A DNA stretch of 64,000 bases from Lycorma delicatula (lineage: Eukaryota; Arthropoda; Insecta; Hemiptera; Fulgoridae). The notes below the pieces were generated by a model. That model was given only the letters and a program-made list of their open reading frames with translations. It had not been told where the DNA came from and did no database searches. The translations under genes were made by a program, and so were the position numbers. The DNA lies in NCBI RefSeq assembly GCF_047948215.1, contig NC_134465.1, positions 41,701,946-41,765,945 of the forward strand. The letters run 5' to 3'. Positions 45,860-57,599 of this stretch are shown in pieces (the stretch's first letter is position 1; each line of letters opens with the position of its first letter).

Positions 45860-46600
45860 ATATACCTGATGCTGTATTTCATGTCAAATGAGGAAAAGCT
45901 TCATTTATATTGGCATGTTAATTCACACAACACCAGGTACTGGATGACTGAAAATCTTCGCTGGATGTTTGAGTGTCCACTTCATGATGAGAAAATCTAT
46001 ATACAGTATGCTGTTTCTGGTAATCATATAGTGGGACTGATATTTTTTGACCAGATTGTCAAACAGAGGTGTACCAAAAAATTTTCAAAAAAATTCTATG
46101 CCCACTGAACAGATTGTAAAAAAAAAAGGATGGATTCTTCCAACAACGTTTACACATTTACAACATGTAACATGTAAAATGATTCACTATCACACATTCA
46201 TGCATCTTTTACAGAACAAACTGTCAGCAGAAGTCAGTGGCCTCTGCAATCCCCAGATTTGTCTAGATGCAATTTTTTCCTTTAGTGCTAATTGAAGGGT
46301 AAGGTTTACAAATTGAATCCCTACACTATTGATGAACTGAATGTGAATGTTCAAAAAGAAATTTATGGCATTGACAACAATGTTTTGTTAGGTGATTCTC
46401 AATATGATAACTCAAGTACAAGAAAGTTTTGCTGAGCAACGTGGCCTTCACAAACAAATTTTCCAAAAATATAATAAATATATAAACTTTTGCCAATATA
46501 AATATAGAATTTAATTTTTTTCATTTCATTCATAAAATATTACATGTTATAACTGTGTTCAGTCTGTCGCTGTTTGAAGTTGCTCACCCAGTATTATTTA
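45860..46600 (+). mobile_element. Tc-like DDE transposase relic
   Basis: SNEEKLHLYWHVNSHNTRYW and MTENLRWMFECPLHDEKIYI with QYAVSGNHIVGLIFFDQIV (45875-46060) match the first catalytic Asp part ('SDEAHFxLxGxVNxQNxRxW'); the first Asp is replaced by Asn (SNEE). WPLQSPDLSRCNFFL (46230) and KGKVYKLNPYTIDEL follow. Frameshifts occur near 46110 and 46280. It ends GTTGCTCACCCAGTAT at 46585-46600. Confidence 0.8.
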
Positions 46601-46668
46601 GATTTAGAAGAGAAAAACACCAGATGACGAGGATTTAAAAAATACAAAGAAAAATTTTAATTAAACTA

Positions 46669-46674
46669 TTTATT
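46669..46674 (-). terminator. Candidate EXOSC8 polyadenylation signal
   Basis: AATAAA on the minus strand about 60 bases after the EXOSC8 stop codon. Supported by position only. Confidence 0.4.
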
Positions 46675-46734
46675 ATTAAAAATGTTAATTTAAAAAAAAA
46701 AAAATATATATATATATACATGATATTTAAAACA

Positions 46735-46847
46735 TTATTTTTCTGGAGTATTTATGGCTGTCTCAATCAATTTGTTCATCTGTTCTGCTCTACCATTTGC
46801 CAAATTAATGCACATTTGCAGTTCTGATTCTGATAATGAACTTCCAC
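46735..46847 (-). CDS. EXOSC8: EXOSC8 last exon
   Basis: Encodes GSSLSESELQMCINLANGRA and ends EQMNKLIETAINTPEK with stop TAA (minus, 46737-46735). Human EXOSC8 ends with the same type of helix ('[28 protein letters not shown]'). The acceptor is TTTTTTATAG ending at 46848. The exon starts in phase 1, matching the G left by the exon at 52432-52538. Confidence 0.85.
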
Positions 46848-46850
46848 CTA

Positions 46851-47650
46851 TAAAAAAAAAATAAAAGCAAAACAAAATGTATATAATTATTAATAAGTCT
46901 TAACAAACAAAAGTTTTTTTCATGCATAGCTAGAAATCAGTACATTTCTCGGTATAGATAATTTCTACAATTTCTCCATTTACCTGTCCAACAGCTATTT
47001 TTTGCCCATAGTTTTAATAACTTTTCACCAACATATTACCAAATATGTTGGTGAATATGTTGTATGCTTTCTTGCTCATTTTAAATTGTATAACAATTAT
47101 GACAAAATTAAATGCACACAATTCTTCATCCACAATGTATGGCTTCAAAGTTGTAAAAAGGAACATTATTATAAAAGAAAAATGTATGGTTATTTTTATA
47201 GAGAAAAGATTGGGCAATCACCAAAAACAAAAAAAAGGATAAAACACTTTAAAACAATTAATACATAGAAAATTGCAGGTAAAGCTAGAGTACAATAAAA
47301 ATAGACATGTTCCTCCACTATATGACTCAATGATGTTCAATGAGACGATAAGAACACAGATTTAAACTTTGAAAGGTTACTCTTATGTACAGTCTCATGG
47401 GCACCTGAAAATTTTTCAGCAAAATAAGTCAGCGACTCTGATTGTAAGTGAGAATCAAAATGGTTGTAACATTACATACCATTTCAATAACAATGATGGT
47501 AGATGCCATTTCAATAACAATGGAACAGTGGTTTGCTGTACACTACGCATTCATAGTGGAAACATATTTTACAAATAGATTCAGTTGTGTTCACAGTGAT
47601 TATTCGGTCAGCATTTCAATATTCCACATCGTAGTGCACAATATCCTCAC
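46851..47650. other. EXOSC8 intron, 3' part: no gene
   Basis: AT-rich intronic DNA between the last two EXOSC8 exons. Short frames at 47002-47660 show no family. Confidence 0.5.
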
Positions 47651-47659
47651 AATAAGGTA

Positions 47660-48475
47660 AAGTTATGGATAAAAAAGTTTCCAAATTATTACTTTTACAA
47701 TCGACAAGCCACCAGGACTTCATGAGAACTACTTCAAATGTTCAAACACTGACAGAGTCAGAGAGGCGTTGATGAGTAGCCCTCAGCGCTCAACCAGAAA
47801 GCTTGCTTTAGCCCTTCAATTTTCCCACAGCAGCGTCACAAGATCCCTACACAAGGATTTGAACTTTCATGATGGCAGTACAAGATTTTAGTAAGAGAGA
47901 CAAAACAAATCAGGTCATTTTGTGCAAATTTTATTAATTTTTTAATGATGAAATAGTCCTACTAATGAGTGACGAAGCGCATTTTCATTTGTTGGGCGCT
48001 GAAAACAAACAAAAATCTTTGTTACCAGTCTGATACGAATTCTAAGCAGTTTCATATATGTCCTCTTCACAGTCCACGTGTAACTGTTTGGTGTTCTGGG
48101 AATTTTTGAAATCATAAGCACTTATATCTTCAAAGAGAAATAAGAGCTTATTTCTCAGCATCAATGATGACGGTTCAAGAGATGTTTTCAGGCCACATAA
48201 TTTCTATAGGAGATATTTGCATGGCTGGCACATTCTCCACGCCTCAGTATGCAACTATCTTTTCTGGAGGTATCTGAAGCCTCGAATGTTCAACAATAGA
48301 TCTTATAACATTAATGAACACAAAGTCTCCATGCAAGAAGAAATCAGAGCAATCCCTGACAAGATGCAAGTAACAATGAAATCTCCAGGACAGACTACAA
48401 CAGTGTGGAAAATGGCGAAGGACATTTATCTAATACATTATTTAAAAAATGAAGTTACACCATAAATGACACTGT
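47660..48475 (+). mobile_element. Tc-like DDE transposase relic
   Basis: VREALMSSPQRSTRKLALAL and FSHSSVTRSLHKDL (helix-turn-helix, 47750-47850), then LMSDEAHFHLLGAENKQ (first catalytic Asp, 47965), VTVWCSG (48085), YLFWRYLKPRMFNNRSYNIN (from 'YFLWGYLKxRVFxxRPxTI', 48250) and EEIRAIPDKMQ. The block with the second Asp is lost and frames shift several times. Confidence 0.8.
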
Positions 48476-48760
48476 ATTTATGTAATTACAGGTGGAACAA
48501 CCAATCTTGATACTTGGTGCCATGGCAGTGACAGCTGTAATTAAAATAATTCCATTATCCTTTTAGTATAAAATCTGCTTCATTACCTAACAGTGAATAG
48601 ACCTTTGTAAGATGTATTTGGTGTTAGTATTGGATTGCAAAACACAGTTTTTTGAAATTTTAAACACCACAATATAAAGTTAATATTTTGAACATTATTA
48701 CATTTTTAAATTTAATTTTATATGATATCTGATAAATAATAATAATAATAAATACATATA
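48476..48760. other. EXOSC8 intron: no gene
   Basis: AT-rich, with a short AAT-type repeat near 48738-48752 and a TATATACA-rich run after it. Confidence 0.5.
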
Positions 48761-48779
48761 CATACATACATATATATAC

Positions 48780-50800
48780 ATAAATCATATTTATTTGATC
48801 AACCTAAGTACAGAACAACAAATAAAGTAAAATACTTTACTATTAACTTTACAATTACTTTACACTTTATTAACTTTACTATTCCACTACACATGCAAAA
48901 ATGTTTTTGCTAATTTCTCACATCATCAGTTGCATTAAATTTTTATTGAAATGTTCACATCAAATTAAATATTACACATAAATATTACGAAGTAATAAAA
49001 ATTTTTTATTTCTTATAAAAGAATAAAACTTTATTCAAATTTCATTATTAGATTTTTTAAAATATGAATTATAAAATTTAATGATTCAAAGTTAAGAATT
49101 AAAATGAAGTACTACCTTTTATATATTTAAAAAGTTTTTAATAAAATTAAAAATAAACATTATAATATAAAAATTTTTAATTTACAAAAATTACATATAT
49201 AGAAATACAATGTCAATTAATAAAAATAAAATAAAAAATAAAAATAAAATAGAATAAATATACATGTGGTCTGGCTAGCCAATGTTAGATTACTGAAAAG
49301 AGTTGAAATAGATTGAATTAAAAATTAACTATGTCTGAAGAAGTGCTGCCAACTACTCCAGCTTTTATAATCGTGTCATCCTCATACTCTGTTTGAAGGT
49401 TGATCAAATTAAATCTACTTTTACATTTACGAGGTATGATCAAAAAATACAGTGAATAATTTTTTATTAAAAAAAGTAATAAGGTTACATAGAATTCTAT
49501 TTAATCTCCTTCAAAGTACTGTCCTTGGCTAGCAATGCACTTATCCCAACGTTGACTCCATGACTGGAGGCATTTCTGGAAGGCGTCTTTTGGAAGGGCT
49601 CTCAGCTGCTCGGTCGTGGCCCTCTCAATGTCAGCAATGGTGTCAAAATGTTTTCCTTTAAGCACAGTTTTAATTTTAGGGAAGAGCCAAAAGTCGCATG
49701 GTGCTAAATCTGGTGAGTATGGCGGATGTGGACAGACAGGAACACATTTTTTGGCCAAAAACTCACGAATGAGAAGCGAGGTGTGACACGGCATGTTGTC
49801 GTGGTGAAGAAGGAAGCCATTGGTCCACTTTTCTGATCGCTTTCTTCGTACGTCATTTCGCTTTGAACTGATCTGTACGAGATGTTAAGGTCTTCCAATA
49901 GCTCTCAAACAGTCATTCGCCTGTTTGAACGAACCATTGTTTCCACTTTTTCAACTGTTTTTGCAATTACTGGACGTCCCCCACGCTGCTTGTCTTCAAC
50001 AGACTCATTTCCATTTTTAAATCGGTCATACCACTTGTACACAGTCTTCAAAATTACCACATTATCGCCGTACACCGATTCTAACATTTCATGAGCTTCT
50101 TTGGCACTCTTTTGCAACTTAAAACAAAACTTAATGTTAATGCGTTGTTCAAAATCCATGTTGCGCAACAGACATGATAAACACAACCTCACTCTAGCGG
50201 CTCTGGCAGCTGACTGGCAAGCTCAAACGTGTTACAACTTGTCCCTGTCTGTCTCAGTTGATCACGCTATTGGACAAATTACAGCATAAGGATGTAGTAT
50301 CGGCAGTTGCCGCTATAAAAATTCATTTACCGTATTTTTTGATCACACCTCGTATATATATAAATCTTTCTAAAATGTCAAACTCCTATTATTTGTATTC
50401 ATATAATATTTTTCAATTTCCAGTATTTCCAAATTTGAATACCAGATATTGAATGTGTGTTATTAATAAGATGATTAGAAACATTAGAGAAACTCATTAT
50501 CCATTTTTATAATATCTAAAATGTTTAGAGAATCTAGTTTTGAAAGATCTACTGGTTTTTCCTAAATAAATATAGTCACAATCATTACATTTTATTTTAT
50601 AAATTCCACTCAAATTGTATAAACCATGTGAATCAGTATGTTTATTGTTTTATAAATGTTATAAAATTTGTGAGATGGGTTCCTTGCAAGCATAGTGATA
50701 AACAAAAAAAATTGTATTTGTGCTGTATTGTCATCTCTGAATCAATAAACAAAGAAAGAGATGAATTATTAACACATATGAGTTATACAGAAACGGCACA
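48780..50800 (-). mobile_element. Penelope-like element relic, interrupted by a mariner
   Basis: The minus strand reads HGLYNLSGIYKIKCNDCDYI then YLGKTSRSFKTRFSKHFRYY (about 50630-50490), the GIY-YIG domain of Penelope-like elements with the GIYxI and YLG motifs. The mariner at 49430-50352 interrupts its 3' part. The distal piece (about 48885-49000) has GCAACTGATGATGTGAGAAA on the minus strand. The RT part was not recognised upstream. Confidence 0.65.
49430..50352 (-). mobile_element. Internally deleted mariner (family D) with TA target duplication
   Basis: Termini CGAGGTATGATCAAAAAATA (49430) and the inverted CGAGGTGTGATCAAAAAATA (ending 50352), each next to TA. On the minus strand the N-terminal part (FEQRINIKFCFKLQKSAKEA, 50150; VYGDNVVILKTVYKWYDRF; NISYRSVQ, 49880) joins directly to WTNGFLLHHDNMPCHTSLL (49820) and HPPYSPDLAPCDFWLFPKIK (49740-49680), ending QYFEGD. 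The segment with the first catalytic Asp (GDETW) is missing, so the element can only be mobilised by another copy. Confidence 0.93.
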
Positions 50801-51340
50801 ATGATATTTGTCTAGTATGATCCTTTACATAATGTGCTAAAAGTTTCAGATAGCATTTTAATTGCTTGTTTGTGGCGATTGAGGAAAACAAAAAATCTGA
50901 CATTTTTTAAAAAATCAATAGAAGTGAGGTTTGAGCTATCATAAATTACCTTTTTTTAAAATTTAACCCTGACAGACATACAAAATAAATTTGATTCCAC
51001 TTTAAAGGATTCTTCCCTTTTGTTTTTAACAGTAAAAAAGTGGGCCACCGAACTTAAATTATATTCACTCAACATGATGAAAGCTTGCAATGTAAAAACA
51101 AAAAATGATTGACAAAATCATAAAAATAAAAATCCACAATGCCATATTAAATGATCATAGACTGAAGTAGACTAGCTTCCTAACATCTTGGTAGACCATG
51201 TCCACTATGTTTTACACAATTTTCAAATGAAAAAACGCTTTCTGTTCTATGGTTGCTACATTTGTTAATGGTCGACTGAAAATTGCATTTGACTGAACAC
51301 TTCTTGAGGAAATTACTTATTTAACTGCTGATTTCACTGA
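50801..51340. other. EXOSC8 intron: unclassified
   Basis: Possible upstream part of the Penelope relic (minus strand frames rich in Lys/Asn), but no motif is convincing. Confidence 0.35.
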
Positions 51341-51346
51341 GTTTCT

Positions 51347-51950
51347 TTGATGTCTTACAACACTAGATTAAATATGAATTCACTATTACACTCCTCGAAT
51401 AAAAAACAGTCTAAACAGTGGATGGAAGCAAGTAAGTTCACTGAGAAAGTAAAAGTGGTTCCATCCACTTTTTTGGAATTCTCACGGTGTGATGCTCATA
51501 TATTGCCTGGAAAAAGCCAGGACTCACTGAGGAGTATTATGCTTTATTACTGGGTCGATTCAAGGACACTATTTAGGCTAAATGTCATATTTGACCAAAA
51601 AGAAAGTGTTCTTTCACCACGATAACACGCCTGCACACAAGTCCCAGACTGTTGCTGCAAAATTCCATGACCTGCACCACAAATTGCTTCTAAATGCGCC
51701 ATATTTGGCTCTCTGTGATTACTTCCTCTTCCCAAACCTAAAGAAATTACTTGCTTGATGAAAATTCACTTCACATGATGAGGTTAAAGCTGAGACAATT
51801 TTATAATTTTACAGTTGGATAAATTGGATTATATAAGCTGCTGATTTAAATGTACTGAACTGCAAGGTGACTAAGTTGAAAGAATAAAATTTTTGAAAAA
51901 TCTTGTGTTTTCTTTCTCAGGTTGAGAAATTTCTGAATGGTCCTCATGTA
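51347..51950 (+). mobile_element. Decayed mariner transposase, C-terminal half (family C)
   Basis: KKQSKQWMEASKFTEKVKVV ('KEQSKQWTAPGEPAPKKAK', 51400), KKVFFHHDNTPAHKSQTVAA (51600, with the second catalytic Asp) and LLLNAPYLALCDYFLFPNLK (51690). After LLA a stop ends the frame. The same family is at 22.2-23.2 kb. An RT or transposase-like tail continues to about 51940. Confidence 0.75.
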
Positions 51951-51999
51951 AATGCCGAGGCATATTGATAAATATTAAAAAAATTGTGGTGGGCCATTC

Positions 52000-52431
52000 A
52001 AAATTGCAGACTAGGCCTGTTAATTAGCAGTATTTTGCTCCTTCCTCCTTCATGACAGCTCACAGTGTCATGCCACTGAGAAATCAAAATCCTGGAAATT
52101 ATCATCCGTTTACCAAAATAAAAGACTTTTTGGAGAAGAAAGTTTTGAGAGCGATGAGATTTGAAGAAAATGGTGACTATCTCAATGAACTGGAAGTGGA
52201 AAAATACAATACAGAAATACAAAAACTTGTCAGACAGTCAAAAGTGCTTAAATATAAATGCTGACTATGTAGAAAAATAGCTTAAGTTACTTAAAAAAAA
52301 AAGAATGTTTTGCTCAAAAATCCTTGTCAATTTTTCTTTTTATTATGTAAGTGGGTATTACTTTCAGGAAGACTTTGTAAATAATCTATAATAAAAGACA
52401 GTTAGAACAAACCAGAATTAAATTTTTTTAC
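52000..52431. other. EXOSC8 intron: no gene recognised
   Basis: A 70-codon frame at 52052-52264 (+) looks like a degraded transposase or LINE piece but has no diagnostic motif. Confidence 0.4.
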
Positions 52432-52538
52432 CTGGTTTATGAACAGAATATAACTTTCTACCGTCTGTAACAACGGTTATTCGGCCGCCACTACTAAGAC
52501 GTTCTTCTTCTTGAGTTGGATCAGCCAAAATAATATTA
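52432..52538 (-). CDS. EXOSC8: EXOSC8 exon (C-terminal RNase PH-fold strand)
   Basis: Encodes NIILADPTQEEERLSSGGRI and TVVTDGRKLYSVHKP, matching '[35 protein letters not shown]' of animal EXOSC8. The acceptor is CTTTTTACAG ending at 52539, and the donor is GTAAAAAA from 52431. It enters in phase 2 (GA+T gives Asp) and leaves in phase 1. Confidence 0.92.
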
Positions 52539-52539
52539 C

Positions 52540-53900
52540 TGTAAAAAGACAGTATCACAAACACATTCAAACAGAAATAATAATTAATAGTGTGTAACAA
52601 GAAAAAATTAACTAAGTATTAATAATTAATTAAAACTTTCTTAACAGCATACTAGTAGCCTCCCATTGATCTCATCACATTACAGCTTCAACTTCTTTAT
52701 GGCAAAAACCAATTAAAAATAGAATTTATTTCTCTGTTTTTCTAACAAATATATTAATTACAAAATTCCTCACATTTATCAACAAAAAAATTATCAATAT
52801 AATTAAAAACCATCTGTTGTTAAAACTGTAATCAAGAAAAAAGTCAAATGTTGGTTTTACCTGCACACAGCTACAAGATTTTATACATGGTTTATATTAT
52901 TTACTGTAAATCTTCTTTTTCTCCTCGACAATTAGGTACATAAGCCAAAAAAATTAATTAAAGACAAAAGTTAAAAATAACTTAATTTTTCTATTCAAAG
53001 TTGTTTCTTAAATTTCTTGTTATGTTTTCCTTTCTTCACTTCATCCTGATTCCTACAGAGGAAGACCCATCTTCTGATGATCCTAGTCACCACACCACTC
53101 CTTCTGTTCCAAGTCCTGATGGGCTTTACTGAAGGTTGTCTTTTAGACCCTCTAAACCTGATAACACATCACAGTCATCAGTTTGGTCTCTGTCAGGAAA
53201 TGCCTTGGCAGACATTTCCATCAGTATATTTACACAATCTACGATCACCTTTGTATGGTTTCCTCCAGCCATGACCACCTACCATAACTTACAACCCTCA
53301 ACTATCAAATTAACTGATTTGCGCAATACTTGTGTCTTCCACTAACACCAAATGTTTCATACTAAACTCTTCCCACATCTAACTTCAATTAGACTATACA
53401 CTCATATAATTACTTGACTGAGGATTTTAAACACCAAAAATACTATTCTCATACTAACAAAACAGGTGTTGATCGCAACTACAATTTTGTCCTACAATTC
53501 AATTTACTCAAGTCCTTTTGATTTACTAAAAAGTCAATAAAGAAATCACAAATTTAATAAGCCTCTAATGAAAACATACCCTATTTTCTCTGCTCTGGTC
53601 CACTTTTGGGAGCAAGGTCAATGCCTACACCCTCCTATACCAAAGCTCCATCACAGAGTTCTCAACACATTCCATTCTCATTCTAACAGTGAATACCTCA
53701 GCTAACTGGGCTCGATGTCAAAATGCCTATTTTGGTGAATAAGAACTCAGCTGGGCCCCTAGCCACCCAGGCAGCTATTCTACCTATATATTCATAACAA
53801 CTTTAGGCCCGCTCAGCCATCCTCCACAGTGCTAAGAATCTCAGGAAGCCAGCAACCATGTTCCATCCCTTTTTGTTTTCCAGTTAACTTGCAGATCAAA
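52540..53900. other. EXOSC8 intron: no clear gene
   Basis: 53050-53350 and 53580-53900 are less AT-rich and have long-worded text like decayed repeats. They may be further parts of the R1-like LINE at 53.95-55.02 kb, but I could not confirm a motif. Confidence 0.4.
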
Positions 53901-53944
53901 ACCAGAATTGATCCTCCCAAGCTCTCTCTGAAAAAAAGGGGAGA

Positions 53945-55022
53945 GAGAGAAACTATAGATTATTTAAAGCTCCTGAAATGTCCAAAATGATACCTAAGAC
54001 ATACTCAGACTCACTAGAAGAAACAATGCTCATAACCTTAAGAAAAGCATCTTCCATTCTCCTACCTGGGCATAAACCATATTGTTCATTTATCAACAAC
54101 TTTCTAAAATTCAACCTACTACTAATAGAAAGATACAATACCTGTCAAAAACCTTTCCAATAACTGGTAGGAGCATTAAAGGCCTATAAGAGGAGCTCAT
54201 AATTCGATCCTTATCACAACCTTTAAACAAGAATTTAAGATCACTTTTTTCCAACAACAGATAGCCAGCAAAGAGTATCCTATTAAAAATTCAAAGTACG
54301 AATACAAATTTCATTAGAACAAACAAGAGGTCCACTGTGATTCCATCAAAACCAGGGGCTTTATTCCTACCAGAATTGCAAATTACCTGATTTACAAAAA
54401 TTTAACTGAAAGAGAGTCTTTGTAATTTCCACAGATAAAATACCAGAGTGAAAAGCAGCAACTTCCTCTTGGACTCGCAGATGATACGAGGTTTCATTAG
54501 TTACATCATCCGGCAATAGATCATTCAAGAGAATATTTAAAATCTTGGCTTTATTAGAAACAACAACCCTGCAGGGTCGAGAGAGCTGACAAAAAACATT
54601 TTTCTTATGCTTACACTCTAGGACTCTACACACAATGCTCCAAGGATCCTCATTTCTTTGCGCTCTAACAAAAGAATGCCAGGAATCCCTTTTTCGACAT
54701 CCTGACCAACTGAAAATATTCAGACCTCTGTCTTTGACTGTAAATTACCAAAACCGCTCATTGTTCAGGATCACTTTCCTGAAATGGTTCACAGGTTGTT
54801 TCAAGAAAGACAACTCTCTAGTAAACCAAGGAGCAATTCTCTCTTGAAATTGAATTCTCAGTGGCATCAATGAAAGCCAGAGAATTTTTCTGCTAGGTCT
54901 CCAACTGAATATCATCCAGTATTTGGCCTAAGACGTGGAGTCTAACAGAGAGAAAATTAATAAATTTCAGCCGGTCCATCTTCCTGAGCAAGATGCACCT
55001 CTGCTGAACAGGGACAATCCCT
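53945..55022 (-). mobile_element. R1-like LINE reverse transcriptase fragment, decayed
   Basis: Read on the minus strand: SIVCRVLECKHKKNVFCQL (about 54630), ILLNDLLPDDVTNE (54530), a KAPGFDGI block (about 54360), then YRPLMLLPVIGKVFD (54190) and NEQYGLCPGRRMEDAFLKVM with SEYVLGIILDISGALNNL (54090-53960). The last block matches 'FxxGRSTxDA...YVxGIFLDISGAFDNxWW' of R1-clade elements; the catalytic Asp of LDISGA is kept but the frame is broken in several places. Confidence 0.75.
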
Positions 55023-55026
55023 CTCT

Positions 55027-55490
55027 CTTTTTTTCTTTAGCCTCAGGAACCATCATAAGGTATTACTTCAGAGGATATGTGTGAATGTAAATGAATGAAT
55101 GTGAAATGAATGTAGTCTTGTAGTCTCAGGTCGATCATTCCTACCCACCGGGTTGGTCTAGTGGTGAACGCGTCTTCCCAAATCAGCTGATTTGGAAGTC
55201 GAGAGTTCCAGCGTTTAAGTCCTAGTAAAGCCAAATATTTTTACACAGACTTGAATACTAGATCGTGGATACCGGTGTTCTTTGGTGGTTGGGTTTCAAT
55301 TAACCACACATCTCAGGAATAGTCGAACTGAGAATGTACAAGATTACACTTCATTTACACTCATACATATCATCCTCTGAAGAATTATCTAAATGGAAGT
55401 TACCGGAGGCTAAACAGGAAAAGAAAGAAAAAGGTTGACCATTCCTGAGATGTGTGGTTAATTGAAACCCAAAGAACACCGGCATCAACC
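55027..55490 (-). mobile_element. SINE copy (minus), split by a second SINE
   Basis: Left part 55027-55142 and right part 55432 to about 55490 together form one inverted SINE copy (tail TCTTTTTTTCTTTAGCCTC, body CTTCAGAGGATATGTGTG on the left; CTGAGATGTGTGGTTAATTG on the right). The insertion at 55143-55431 splits it at the AGGTYGAYCATTCCT site. Confidence 0.85.
55143..55431 (+). mobile_element. tRNA-like SINE (plus), inserted in the inverted copy
   Basis: Begins ACCCACCGGGTTGGTCTAGT, with an A-box-like TGGTCTAGTGGTGAA (55154) and a degenerate B-box region, GAGTTCCAGCGTTTAAGTCC (55202). It ends in GGAGGCTAAACAGGAAAAG plus an A-rich tail at 55430. The 15-base site AGGTCGATCATTCCT (55128-55142) is repeated as AGGTTGACCATTCCT (55432-55446), two mismatches, which is the target duplication. 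Confidence 0.88.
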
Positions 55491-55494
55491 CTAC

Positions 55495-56255
55495 CAGGAA
55501 TATTCTTACCAACAGTAACATCAATATTTGTTAACATATTTAATTGAGATTACATGGTGAATTATAAAAAATATAAAATAATGAATAAGTTTGACAATCC
55601 GGAGATATGAGTGCAGGTATGCAGGAGGTCACATAACTGAAGAACTACGCAGATGACAAATGAATGATTTTCTTTTTCTAATTACATCAAGTCGAAAATC
55701 ATTTATTGCTTTAATACTTGTGGCAGAAGTGATTTTTTACAATAAAAAAGCTGAAAAAAATGTATTGTTAACCAAATTTTCAAAAAAATCTATTTCCTTA
55801 AAAAAATAGTTAATTATCTAAAAACCTATTCCTAGTAATGTTGTATCACTACTCAATTTCCATTCCAAAGAATGGACACACACACACACTGATATTTATT
55901 TACAAAAACAAAATTGATTCCTACAATTTCAATATAAATAAAAGATATTTAACAAAAAACTGACAACACAGTTGTGGGATTTTTCCCTTCACATAGCTAA
56001 AGCTGTGTTCTGGGAAAGTCCTACAACTGTGGGTTGTTTCTGATGCACGGCTTACACACACAACTTAATTTAAAATATTTATCAGTTTATTTAAATATAA
56101 TATCTTTTATTTATTCAATTCAATGATTCTAACTAAAGTGCGTGTGCTTACTGCATTTAATTCACGCAGGTATGTCGATACTAGCACTGACAGTCGGCAC
56201 TAATGAAACTAATGTAATTTCACAACTTAAATAGAAAAAATTTTGCTTATATGGG
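55495..56255. other. EXOSC8 intron: no gene
   Basis: AT-rich intronic DNA with a CA-type run at 55877-55889. Nothing recognised. Confidence 0.5.
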
Positions 56256-56261
56256 GGCAGA

Positions 56262-56880
56262 CTGGTGTAGCCGTGAGGCTTAATGCACCAGACACCACCG
56301 AGTTGACCAGGCAATCGAGTTAGAGATCCAGCCAGACTTTTTTATACTTTAAATATTATTAATTTATTTAATTCTACCGTTCAGCTGTGATGTCACAAAA
56401 TAAGAGTATTTGGAGCATTTTTTAGGGTAGGAGTGTGATTTTGCAAAACTTTTTTTGCAAATATTGTTATTTTTTAATCATTAACGAATTCGCGTAAGAA
56501 AAACATGACCTTATTTAGGCGAAATCTTGAGATAATGAGGGGTGACATTGCTCTACAGCCTCATCCCCTTGACCTTTTAAGTTGAAAATTTAATGGTATC
56601 ATTGCCCCATATATAGAAGTAATCTGATAAAGTTTGATCAAAATCAGTCCAGTAGTTACAAAATGATTCAGAGGCCAACATGGAACACACACACGTACAT
56701 GCGAACGTTAACATCTGGAGAATTTCCATTCATTTTTTTGGATTTTCTAGGTCTATTAAACGTCAGGATTCGGTGAAAACCGCATGTGCCAAAACTGGAC
56801 CGATTACAATATTTCCCCTTCTAGATGAACGGTAAAGATTACGGTAAAGGTATTTCCCCTATCTAGACGGTAAAGTAAAA
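56262..56880 (+). mobile_element. Probable SINE with tRNA-like head and conserved tail
   Basis: TGGTGTAGCCGTGAGGCTTA at 56271 resembles a tRNA A box, and GAGTTAGAGATCC at 56318 a weak B box. The distal part (56620-56880) carries AAAATCAGTCCAGTAGTTAC, a CACACACACGTACATGCG run and GAAAACCGCATG...GGACCGATTACAATA, tail text common in insect SINE-like repeats. A second partial tail lies at 57080-57190. Confidence 0.5.
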
Positions 56881-57079
56881 AATCACAACATCCACTTTAC
56901 CCAACCGACAATAGAACTATTTTCATGTAAAACAGCACTATACAAGAAAGAACTTTATTATACTTCCTTAGAAATTTGCAGTAAATTACAGAACCATTTA
57001 AAAAAAATCATCTTAATTTATTAATATTTAAAATACAATTAAAAGATTTTTTTTACAGAAACAATATTACTCTATTATT

Positions 57080-57190
57080 GAAGGCTTCATTGAAAACCAC
57101 ATACGCCCAAATTAGACCAATTACAATACTTTACCTTCTAGAGCTCTGCTATAGCACTATCTAGACGTGAAAGTAAAAGCAAATACAGAA
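57080..57190 (+). repeat. Partial second copy of the same tail repeat
   Basis: GAAAACCACATACGCCCAAA at 57092 and CCAATTACAATACTTTACC at 57117 match 56776-56815 of the previous copy, followed by the TCTAGAGCTCTGC region. Confidence 0.7.
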
Positions 57191-57279
57191 ATAAACTTTG
57201 TTACTTTCACAGTATAAAAAAACAATAAGCATTTTCAATCAATCATACATTACTAAAAAATAATAGTAAAATAACTTAC

Positions 57280-57400
57280 TCAACAAATACTGCAAATGAA
57301 GTAGCGACTGGTGCACATTTTATATTAAGACTAGTTAAATTTTTATCATTCACAATTGTAGAAGATGTTTCTTCATTATAAATTACTTCCGGTAATTTAA
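57280..57400 (-). CDS. EXOSC8: EXOSC8 exon
   Basis: Encodes (V)KLPEVIYNEETSSTIVND then LTSLNIKCAPVATSFAVFV, matching 'VQLPEVTINEETA...LNIRTHPVATSFAVFDD' of animal EXOSC8. The acceptor is TTTTTTTTCTAG ending at 57401 and the donor is GTAAGT at 57279. Phase 1 in, phase 2 out, consistent with its neighbours. Confidence 0.92.
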
Positions 57401-57599
57401 CTAGAAAAAAAATTAGAATGCTAAAAAAAAAGGTATAACTTAAAGTTACATACCAGTTCATTAAATAGATATAATTACTACTAAAATAAAATAAATTTTT
57501 ATTAATCAATCATAATCTTTTTTTTAAAAAAAAGAGATTATTTGCAACTACTAGAAAGCGAGTTTTAAAAGGTCTATTTTGAATTTGCTGCCTACATCC

